A stretch of DNA of 64,000 bases, taken from the NCBI GenBank assembly GCA_027886185.1, contig WOAB01000127.1, positions 3,348,001 through 3,412,000 on the forward strand, given 5' to 3'. The translations under genes were made by a program, and so were the position numbers. Below are positions 56,095 through 64,000 of the stretch, one piece after another; position 1 is the stretch's first letter; each line of letters starts with the position of its first letter. The stretch comes from Rheum nobile (Eukaryota; Streptophyta; Magnoliopsida; Caryophyllales; Polygonaceae). The notes beneath the pieces were generated by a model that saw nothing but the letters and a program-made list of their open reading frames with translations, was not told the DNA's origin and searched no databases.

Positions 56095-56619
56095 TTAGCA
56101 TGGTTCCTCAGATTTGTCACTTATCTTTGGGAGGCCTCTGACTAGCTCCTTTGAGTGTAGCTTTTGGATTAATTTGGTACTAGCATGACCAAGACGTTGA
56201 TGCCACAAGTCCGTCTGATCATTCACAGTTGAGAGACAAAGCTTCTCCTTGGGAACGAAGGATGAGTCAACAACATACACATTGTTGAACCTTTTACCTT
56301 TTAAGATGATTTGTCCCGAGGAGTCAAGGACAGTGCATTCATTTGATTTGAATCTAACTTCATTGTCTCCTTGATCACACAGTTGTGACACACTAATTAG
56401 ATCAAAAGCAAGATTATCAACAATGTGAACTTTGTTTACCTTACTATGGTCATTGAGATTCACAGTTCCTATCCCACAAATTTTCCCTTTGCTTTTGTCT
56501 CCAAAAGAGATGTTCCCTCCTTGGAGAGGTTGAAGAGAGGTCATTTGATTTCTTCTTTCGGTCATATGGCACGAGCAACCGCTGTCAATATACCATAGTT
56601 GAGGTTGCCTCTCTTCTTT
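56095..56619 (-). pseudogene. Sirevirus S2 protease and integrase N-terminus (exon 2 start)
   Basis: Begins directly after the acceptor GTGTGCAG with KEERQPQLWYIDSGCSCHMT (protease DSG at 56586-56578). It continues to the integrase zinc region LWHQRLGHA and stops at a TAA (56097-56095) after SEEPC, where S1 has a serine codon. This frame differs from the gag frame upstream and is joined to it only if 57652-56620 is removed. Confidence 0.9.
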
Positions 56620-57652
56620 CTGCACACAAGGAAACTAAGATTTCTAAACCCAGTGAAGCTTGGCTTTACTAGGAGGGATTAGCATGTGATTTATCATTGC
56701 GAGTCTGTGAATGACAAGGGAACTGATTCCTTTCACAGTAATATGCACTTTTCTCATTATCATAGTTCCTTTTCTTAGGACACTCAGTGTTATAATGACC
56801 ATTCTTATCACAATAGAAACACAGACGATTGTACACAACATGTCCATATTTTCCCTTTCCTGGCCTAAAAGGTTTTTCATTTTTTCTTTTATTGAAATCA
56901 ACATTATTTCTAACTTTACCATGAGCCATGTCCACGTACCTTTTGTGAGCGAAGGAATTAGTGAACCACTTATCTTTAGGAGATACTTTCTCATTTCCCT
57001 TAGGTTCCCTTTCAAAGGCTTTAGGGTCCCTCTTTGGACTTTTAGAATTTTCTACGAGAAGCTTGGCAACCTCAGCCTTGTTCTCAAGAACCATGATCTT
57101 CTCTAATAGGAATTGATTCCTATATCGAGAAGTTGCAAGAGAAGTATTGAGGTTCTCATTCATCTCAACAAGTTCACGTCTAACTTTTTCATTTTCAGCA
57201 TCATCATTGATCTTGTTGTCAATGTATCCAACTCCATGACGTTGTTTCACAAAGACAGTTTGATTGATCGTTTTTTCATTTATAGAATCAGTGAGAGTAT
57301 CTAACCTATCAATTATAGATTGAAGCAAAACATTTCTAGATAGATTATCATGCATAGGAACTGTAACAGATTCTATTTTAGACTTACTACAAGATTGGCA
57401 AATTTTAAGGGAACTATCATGCACATTCCTAAGTTCCATGAGTTTGGAGTGAGTTTCAGCGAGATCTTTCTCAGTTTCTTCAAGTTTCTTACTCCACACA
57501 GAGTTCTCAACAGTTAAACAAGCAATCTCATCTTCACAATCATCAAGTTTTTGTTGAAGATCACTAATTTCCTTCCCTAATTTTTTTATGATCTTTAGAA
57601 GTTGTTTCTTATCACAATCAACTAGAGTTTGTAAGAAGTCATCAGAAGTTAC
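56620..57652 (-). other. Intron-like 1033-bp segment (GT...AG) between gag and protease of S2
   Basis: On the element strand the left junction is CTTGAG|GTAACT and the right junction is TTTCCTTGTGTGCAG|AAAGAAGAG. S1 has CTTGAGAAAGAAGAG at the same place, an exact join of the two flanks. The segment is phase 0. At 1033 bases it is not a multiple of three, and its removal puts gag and protease in one frame. A possible branch site GCTAATC lies about 65 bases before the acceptor. If retained, it extends gag by about 327 residues with a coiled coil (KKQLLKIIKKLGKEISDLQQ) and a second zinc knuckle (CFYCDKNGHYNTEC) to a stop at 56669. It could thus be an exitron or intron, or just a deleted coding region. 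Confidence 0.75.
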
Positions 57653-58705
57653 CTCAAGGTCTTCTGAGTCGCTTGGATCTCCTTTTGCCATGAGACATTT
57701 TCTTCCAGAGAATCCACTCAGATCTAGTTCCTCATCTGAATCTTCTCCCCATGAGGCCACAAGAGCCTTCTTCTTTTGAGGTCTTTCATCTTCTTTGGAG
57801 TCTTCTTTGTTGGGACAACTCTTAGTGTAGTGCCCCTTTTCTTTGCACTCATAGCAAGAGACATCTTTGAGATCTCTCCTCGGTCCATTGTGAGAGGAAC
57901 TGCCTTTTTGGAACTTTCCCTTCACAAATAATTTTTTGATGTTCTTTGTGAAGAGAGATATAAGTTCATCCTCCTTATCTTCTAGGTCTGAGTTCTCCTG
58001 CTCCATCTCAAGCCTTGTGAAGGCTTTGGAGATTTTGAGGCCAATTCCTTTCTCGAGTTTCTTGTCAGCATTGACTTTGGTGTGTTCTCCTTCTTCAACC
58101 TCCAGTTTCCCTATGATTTGAGTTAAGGGAAGACATTGGATGCCTGGGGTGTTCTTCATGATTCCTTTGAAGAGGGTGAACTTAGAGTTAAGTCCATTGA
58201 TGACCACCAGTGATTTGGAGACTTCATCAAGGGTGACCTCAGCCACTGTTAACTTTCCAATGAGCCTGTTGAAGCGAGAGTAATACTCAGAGATGATTTC
58301 AGTTTCCATCATTTTGAATGTGTGGTATTCTCTTTCTGAAGCAAACTTTCGGCTTTGCTTTAGTTTCTCACTTCCTTCATGCATGTCCTTGAGTGCTTGC
58401 CACATCTCTTTCGTCGTCTTGATTCCTATGACTTTGTCCATATCTTCTCTATCCAGTCCATTGAGAATGAACTGTCTAGCCTTGGCGTTCTTTTCCATGA
58501 TGACATAATGCTCAGGTTTCCAATCTTCTTCCTTTTGGTTGAGATCGACATGGCCATCTCCATTCTCGACTATCCTCCAGCATTGGTAGTCATTGGTCTT
58601 TATGTGGCTTTCCATGCACTTGGCCCACCATGTTTCTTCTCCCTTCTTTCGGAGATGTGGTTTGTTGGTGGAGATTCTGAGCTCAAACTTGCTTGATTGA
58701 GACAT
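56669..58705 (-). CDS. Sirevirus S2 gag (678 aa as unspliced reading)
   Basis: ATG at 58705-58703 (MSQSSKFELR). The gag core has WWAKCMESHIKTNDYQCW, FILNGLDREDMDKVIG and YHTFKMMETEIISEYYSRF. A first CX2CX4HX4C knuckle (CYECKEKGHYTKSC) follows, then the junction at GDPSDSEDLE and a C-terminal extension with coiled coil and second knuckle CFYCDKNGHYNTEC, to a stop at 56671-56669. The frame is open throughout, and glycine replaces the stop found in S1 gag. If the segment 57652-56620 is spliced out, only the first 350 residues belong to gag and run on into protease. Unspliced RNA would give gag alone. Confidence 0.88.
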   Translation of the reverse strand: MSQSSKFELRISTNKPHLRKKGEETWWAKCMESHIKTNDYQCWRIVENGDGHVDLNQKEEDWKPEHYVIMEKNAKARQFILNGLDREDMDKVIGIKTTKEMWQALKDMHEGSEKLKQSRKFASEREYHTFKMMETEIISEYYSRFNRLIGKLTVAEVTLDEVSKSLVVINGLNSKFTLFKGIMKNTPGIQCLPLTQIIGKLEVEEGEHTKVNADKKLEKGIGLKISKAFTRLEMEQENSDLEDKEDELISLFTKNIKKLFVKGKFQKGSSSHNGPRRDLKDVSCYECKEKGHYTKSCPNKEDSKEDERPQKKKALVASWGEDSDEELDLSGFSGRKCLMAKGDPSDSEDLEVTSDDFLQTLVDCDKKQLLKIIKKLGKEISDLQQKLDDCEDEIACLTVENSVWSKKLEETEKDLAETHSKLMELRNVHDSSLKICQSCSKSKIESVTVPMHDNLSRNVLLQSIIDRLDTLTDSINEKTINQTVFVKQRHGVGYIDNKINDDAENEKVRRELVEMNENLNTSLATSRYRNQFLLEKIMVLENKAEVAKLLVENSKSPKRDPKAFEREPKGNEKVSPKDKWFTNSFAHKRYVDMAHGKVRNNVDFNKRKNEKPFRPGKGKYGHVVYNRLCFYCDKNGHYNTECPKKRNYDNEKSAYYCERNQFPCHSQTRNDKSHANPS

Positions 58706-58746
58706 CTTAGATCTGCAAACTTAAACAAAGATCTAGAGCTTTTCCC

Positions 58747-58758
58747 GCGCTGATACCA
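58747..58758 (-). other. S2 primer-binding site
   Basis: TGGTATCAGCGC on the minus strand, one mismatch from the initiator-tRNA-Met-type site of S1 (TGGTATCAGAGC), two bases after the LTR. Confidence 0.8.
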
Positions 58759-58760
58759 AT

Positions 58761-59883
58761 TGTAGGATCGTGATTGTTAGATTAAGAACAAGGGAACTGA
58801 AAATACAGATTACAGTTCCCTTCGCAGCGGAAATAAACAATCAAATATAAATGAAAAAGTTCCTTAGAGTGGAAACCTTCGATTACCAACTAGCAATCTA
58901 GGATAAAAACCACTATCTTTCTTTCGAAAGGATTTCAAGGTCTACTTCTTGATTTCTTATCACTTCGGTTACAGATTACTCTAGGAACAAACACACAGTT
59001 TCTTTGTCTTACACACAGTTAGACAATCCTAGATAAACTCAACAGAAAGTATAATCAATCCAAGAAGCAGTCATAAGCACTAAGGAACTAACTCACTTAC
59101 AGTCACAGGAACTAGCACACAGCTCTCAGATTCCTTGACTGGTTCCTCTTGATCTTGGTTATAGTTGACGATCTGTTTAAGAGCTCACACTATGATGTTT
59201 GCTATGAAGTGTGATTCTTGTTGTAGTGCTTAAAGATAACACTGAAGCTTATCTTCCTTATATAGTGTATTCTCGAAGTTGAGTCTTCTCTTGGTTCCCA
59301 CAGAACAAGCTTGACCTAGGCTGTGTGGTTATCCTTAATTCACGCTGACTTAAACATGTACCAACAACCTAGGCAAGCTCAGAATACATCTTGGTTGGTC
59401 AAAGGCTTGATATGAATCTGTCATGTCGTTGTCCAACGCCTTTCGTCCGAGGTTCAGCTACCTAGACACTTTGGAACTTTTCTCTGGATGGTGACAGGCC
59501 TTTGACATGTCGCTTTCACCGACCTTTGTCTGAGGTTCATCGTTCTAGACAGCTTGGAGCTTTCCTTTGGATGGTGGCAGGCTTTAGAAACTTTGCTCAT
59601 GTCGTTTTCACCATCTTTTGTCCGAGGTTCAGCGTTCCCAGCTTTATCGGGAAAAGCAAAGTCACGTGTTGCACTTCTGGGTTCCTTTGGCTTGCTTTGG
59701 CTTGCTTGTTTGGTTTCTTTGTCTTGTTTGGCTTCTATGGTTTCAATAATTTTCCTTTGGTTCCTTTAAATACATCTTTGAGATAAAACATTAGTATCAA
59801 AGTATTTGTCATCTTTAAAAGTAGAGAAAGTGAGGAAATGAACTCTCATAGGAACTGAGGTTCCTGAGTTCCGTTTCCTAACA
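58761..59883 (-). repeat. 5' LTR of S2
   Basis: 1123 bp from TGTAGGATCG to TTTCCTAACA on the plus strand, followed by CTCTT. An 11-bp duplication (TTGGCTTGCTT) near 59695 accounts for most of the length difference from the 3' LTR. Confidence 0.95.
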
Positions 59884-61795
59884 CTCTTAACAAGCAACCT
59901 CGAGAGATACTCCATGAACATGACACATAGGGAAAATAGAATCCTCTTATCTCATACTTTTTTCTCTTTTGAAGTAACCCTAGATTCTCCCATTAATGTT
60001 AATTATAAACAAGTAAATGACACACATTCCATAATCCACTTAAGATACATAAGAGGGAACTTAAGACCAATCAACACTTGGTGCAAGAAGTCCTAAGAAA
60101 TCATGGCATATGCCTTCTTCACATCAATTATAATCAGATATCTAGGAGATATTCTTGTCACACTATAACCCCTTAGCAATTCTTGAGCTAACCATATATT
60201 CTCAGTCATCAACCTACCACCAACAAACCCATTATGGGCTTGGTCCACAACCCATACAAGAACTGGAGCCAACCTTTGTGCCAAAACCTTGGAAACACCT
60301 TGTAGACCACATTAAAACAAAAGAGAGGTCTTTAGTCCTCAACTCCGCAAGCATGTTCTAACTTAGGAATTAATTAAATCAATGTATGATTCATCTGGTT
60401 GAGCAATTGGGCACTAGTGAAAATTCCTAATTTCACGACAAAAGAGGGCCCTAGTAGTAGAACAAGAACTCTTGAAAAAATTAGAGGAGTACCCATCAAG
60501 AACTGACGATCTGATATCGCCAATATCTCAAAGGGTGTCTCTGAGCTCTTTATCTATGACTGAAGCCAACAAGGCCTTTTTCTACTCTACATCAACCACA
60601 TGGCCAGTACAGATGATTTGTAGATCAATCTGAGCTACATTTTCTCTCACATCGAGCAAGTTTTGATAAAAGGCAACAAACACCTGAGCAACTTTCTAGA
60701 AGGAAGTGGTAGGCAAGTTATCCCCCAAAAAACATAGGCAATATAGTTTCTCCTACACTTATTCTTCATTATGGAGTGAAAGAACTTAGTGCGATGGCCA
60801 CTTTGCAAAGTGTACTTAGCCTTCACTTTCTAGGAGCAAAAGAAGTATTCGGTGTGGGAAGGTCTGTCAGCCTATTTACTTGCCTTCGCAACCATCTCTG
60901 AATACTGAATTGAAGTCGAATTAAGTAGAATAAGATTATGTGCATTAATCAACTCCCTATTATCCTTCTCTGCTCTGACCAAAATGTGAGTGAATTCTTC
61001 AGTTAAGCTCTTTCAAGGGTCTTTTAAGGAACTTTAAGCTCTTGCAAAGATGATACTCTGAAGAACCCCCTAGTTCTGATTCCAAGCATATTGTACCATA
61101 GGGATCAAGTCACTACGTTCAGTCCACATGTTAAAAAGCTTAAAAAATCTTGTAGGTTTACTATCCTGAACAAGGATTGTGATCAGAGACTTTTCCTTTA
61201 GGAGGGAAATTAGCCCTACAAAAATAGCCTTGCAAACACCAATCCTAGTTGATGAGAGCCCTATCTATTTTACTACTAACTTTCCCATTTGACCAGGTAA
61301 GCCAAGGACCAGTCAAGGTGCATCAACCAAACCAAGCTCTGCACAGTAATCAGCAAAATCCTTGATCTCACGCACTGACACATCAGTTCCTCCAACCCTC
61401 TCATCATTATTGAATACAACATTGAAATCTTCTAGAACTAACCAATGACCCTAATTCTGGTCGCACGTCATAACTAGCTCATCCAATAATGTATGTATCC
61501 TTACCAACGAGTCAAGCCCAAAAACCACTACAACACAACAACTCATATTAGTAACCAAATCTCTTACTCTACAACAGATACACTATCCATAAATAGAAAT
61601 TGCATTAACATCAACTCCCGTATTGTCCCAAAGCACCACAATTCTCCCACTCGTCACATTAGAAAAGTTATCAACATATTGCCAGCTCCGGAATCCTGTT
61701 CTCATCGCATTATGCAAAATACTAGAAGTCAGCTTAGTCTCCAAAACTCCTAAGAGAGAAATATCATATTTTCTAGGATCTTCCTTAAACCATAA
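59884..61795 (-). mobile_element. LINE (L1 type), segment 2: endonuclease end and RT fingers
   Basis: From high to low coordinates on the minus strand: endonuclease residues LLGVLETKLTSSIL, FRSWQYVDNFSN and GRIVVLWDNTG (61780-61600), LDELVMTCDQ (near 61470), then RT fingers QAHNGFVGGRLMTENIWLAQELL (60250-60170) with ISPRYLIIIDVKKAY, and CVMFMEYLSRLL (near 59910) at the S2 junction. Many stops and frameshifts make it old and inactive. It contains the left copy of the solo-LTR target duplication CATAA (61791-61795). Confidence 0.85.
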
Positions 61796-62668
61796 TGTTA
61801 GGAAGTGAACCTTTGGGAACTGGAACTCCAGTTCCTTACATAGTTCACTTCATCAGTTTTCCTAGTTTTGATAATGACAAACGCCTTTTCTATTAATATT
61901 TCCATTAGTGTGACAAACAGGGAACTCTGGATTCGGAAAGCACAAGACAGAGACACTGACGCCAGACTTGGGAACTGGCGGAAGGAACTGAAGCTTGTTG
62001 ACGCTGGAATCACTTGGATTAATCTGTGAAGAGCGGCGGCGAGCTGTTTTAGGGTAGATCTTAGTTAGAGAAAGAACTATGAGATCTTATCCTGTTTCCA
62101 TAAGTTTTAGGAGCTTAAAAGTTTATCTTTATGGAAACAAAACATGTAAAAATCGGTAAAGATTATATTTGGTAACAAATGTTATCTTTAACGATTACTT
62201 TTGATTATTTTATTTGTTTGATTCGGTTACTGGAGATTTGCTTCCTCTATTAATTAAATCATATAAATAAAGTAATTGAAACTCTCTCATTCTTAACGCA
62301 TTTTACGAAAAAGAAGAAGAATTCTGAGTGCTGTGAAGAAGTTGTGACGAGTTCTTTGAAGAAGAACTAAGTAAGTTGCTTGCTTGTTGTTGCTTGGTTA
62401 GGTCGAACTAGATAGAGAGTCTTTAGTGTGTCTAAGACTTAAATCTGTGTGTTCTATTCTAGTTGATTGTAACCGAAGTATTAATACAAGAAGTAGACTT
62501 TGAAATCCTCTTGCAAGAGAGGTAGTGAGTTTTATCTTGGATAACTAGTTGGTTATCAAAGGTTCTCACTCTAAGGAACTTGTCTTGAATCTGCTATTGT
62601 TTACTTATTCCGCTGCTTAGGAAACTGAACTCTCAGTTCCCTCGATAACTAACAAGTACGATCCTACA
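61796..62668 (+). mobile_element. Solo LTR of the Sirevirus family
   Basis: 873 bp from TGTTAGGAAGTGAAC to ACGATCCTACA with CATAA directly on both sides (61791-61795 and 62669-62673). The ends match the S0/S1/S2 LTR ends, in plus orientation. It is about 250 bp shorter than the LTRs of S1 and S2 and clearly diverged, so it belongs to a separate subfamily. A solo LTR arises by recombination between the two LTRs of a full element. Confidence 0.92.
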
Positions 62669-62740
62669 CATAATATTTTTGGGGGAGGTGCCAACCCATA
62701 ATTTTCACTGAGGCAACTATCATTTAGAAGGAGTAAAGGG
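62669..62740 (-). mobile_element. LINE (L1 type), segment 1: start of the endonuclease
   Basis: Continues the LINE frame across the solo LTR; the minus strand gives a sequence around NYGLAPPPKNI before the endonuclease block at 61780. Its 5' limit is not recognisable. Confidence 0.45.
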
Positions 62741-63655
62741 TATAGCTCCCCCCTTCCTTCTCTGCTAGATAGCACTACCTTTACTATTTAGAGTCACTAT
62801 AGAAGACCTATTTTTTTTCCCTATTAACATTCACTTACAAGGTTACCTTGAGGGTTAGCCCTACTAAATTTATCATGAGACCATCTACTAATAGCAAATA
62901 AATTTATCTGACCGATTTACCTCCTTTTCCAGCTATTTTCTTAAATCTTAATGTTTGCAGACACTTGTAATTTTTATGTTTGCAGACACTTGTAATTTGG
63001 TATTATCTTCTCTTCAATTTTATATTTTTGTAGGAGATTCTTCAAGTTTACTGAATATAAGGTGATGATGTGTTTGCTTTTGTCACTTCATTCTCCAGTT
63101 CTTTTATAGTTTTGTTTCTTAAGTGGCATAGAAGTTTAAGTTGGTTGATTTCGAATTTGTTCTGCAGGAAGTAGCAATGCTTCAACAGAAAAAAAGAGGA
63201 GTAGGTGAATGCCTCGAAAGGACACACTAAACAAGAAGTAACAGAGATGACAAAGCAAATTAAAAAATCAAACGTTGAGCAACTGAAGCGAGTAACTTAA
63301 ATGGTATAGTTGTTTTTTGTTTAAGAATCATAAGTAATAATTTATGTGTTAGATCTCGTGTTCAATGGAAGGAGCTTACAAAATTACTTAGATTAAAGCT
63401 CATTTGTTTTAAAAACCTTGTCATTCATGTTATGATGTTAACACATAATTTATAATTACATATAACGAGTTTTCAGTTTATGTAGGGATTAAACTTTGTT
63501 CTGTAATGAGCCTTAATTGGTTCTAACAAATCATCTCATTTTGTTGACTCTTATGTGCAAATATATTTTGAGCATGGAATATAAATTCAGTTTTCAGGAT
63601 AAGAATCTTATGTTTTCATTAGGAAGTGCTAAAATCCGATACTTTTAGCTAGAAA
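62741..63655. other. AT-rich DNA, no gene recognised
   Basis: No domain is seen on either strand. A short plus-strand stretch after TTGTTCTGCAG (63157-63167), EVAMLQQKKRGVGE, looks like an exon start behind an acceptor. It is too short to assign. Confidence 0.4.
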
Positions 63656-63830
63656 TAGAGATGTTTACGGTTCTGGAACCGCCGGTTCCGGTTCCAAAAA
63701 ATCATGAACCGAAACCGACCAAGTCCGGTTCCATCCGGTTTTGCCGGTTTCGGTTGCGGTTCCGGATCCGGTTCCGTCCGGTTTTGAGTCGGTTTCGGTT
63801 TCGAATCGGATAAAAATTAATATTTTTTAT
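63656..63830. repeat. GGTTCCGGTT-rich repeat element end
   Basis: Dense degenerate repeats of CCGGTTCCG and GGTTTCGGTT, similar in style to 18305-18800. Such arrays mark the ends of hAT-like non-autonomous elements in plants. The other end lies beyond the window. Confidence 0.45.
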
Positions 63831-64000
63831 AAAAAATATCCAAAAAAAGTTGAATATAAAAAAATAAGAAAATATTAACATTAATCATTTAATTTTTATA
63901 TTTTAATTATAAAATATATTCTTAAACTAAAAAATATAATAAGCATTTGTCTTTATACAAAATTATAAGGGAAAAAATTGGAAAAATAAAGGGTTTGAAC

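Larger units (their letters stand above)
49332..59883 (-). mobile_element. Sirevirus-type Copia retrotransposon S2 (complete)
   Basis: 10,552 bp, flanked by CTCTT on both sides (49327-49331 and 59884-59888). LTRs are 1113 and 1123 bp, with about 38 substitutions and an 11-bp indel between them by my count, so it is older than S1. Order on the element strand: LTR, primer site, gag, intron-like segment, protease, integrase, RT, RNase H, spacer, ORF3, purine tract, LTR. Broken by a stop in integrase, a frameshift in RNase H and two stops in ORF3. Confidence 0.95.

Noticed and set aside
1..64000. tRNA or rRNA genes
   Set aside because: I saw no cloverleaf with conserved A and B boxes and no rRNA segments; the tRNA-like strings present are primer-binding sites of retrotransposons.

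Overview
The window is nuclear DNA of a flowering plant, most likely a eudicot. It has a spliced chloroplast-targeted THIC gene with a plant-type TPP riboswitch in its 3' UTR, captured fragments of plant genes, and dense LTR retrotransposons of the Sirevirus (Copia) and Athila (Gypsy) lineages. I cannot name the species. Only one host gene looks intact, THIC. Nearly everything else is mobile DNA or its debris.

Layout. 1-3311: 3' end of a plus-strand Sirevirus (S0): RNase H, decayed ORF3, polypurine tract, 3' LTR. 3380-5473: a DNA-transposon-like end followed by a decayed Copia (Ale/Retrofit-like) pol with a short 3' LTR. 6170-9900 (minus): THIC with four coding exons (646 aa), a likely 5' UTR intron, 3' UTR introns and the TPP riboswitch. 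10087-18091: a Tourist-like MITE split by a 7.7-kb non-autonomous Mutator-like element (10140-17819, 9-bp target duplication). That element carries intron-containing fragments of four unrelated genes: RIBA, an oxysterol-binding-protein-related gene, an HI0933-like flavoprotein and an EUL/ricin-B-like lectin. It also holds a family of AT-rich repeats. 17797-22266: a 2.2-kb near-identical tandem duplication that starts inside the right end of the Mutator-like element. 22270-24500: repeat-rich DNA with many AAACCCT motifs and small inverted-repeat elements. 24530-25140: a degenerate plant-mobile-domain-like remnant.

25890-62740 is one old minus-strand LINE (L1 type) broken by three later insertions, each with an exact 5-bp target duplication. 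S1 (26002-48110, caagt) and S2 (49332-59883, ctctt) are Sireviruses; the third is a solo LTR (61796-62668, cataa). S1's 3' LTR is itself split by an Athila element (26581-39052, atcca). LTR differences counted by eye (about 3.4% in S2, 2% in S1, 1% in Athila) agree with the nesting order.

The observation I rate highest is that S2 carries a 1033-bp segment with GT...AG ends between gag and protease, and S1 lacks exactly this segment. Removing it puts gag and pol in one frame. S1 therefore looks like a copy reverse-transcribed from a spliced RNA. The second is the multi-gene Mutator-like element. 63656-64000 holds GGTTCC-rich repeat DNA, and I see no gene in 62740-63655.
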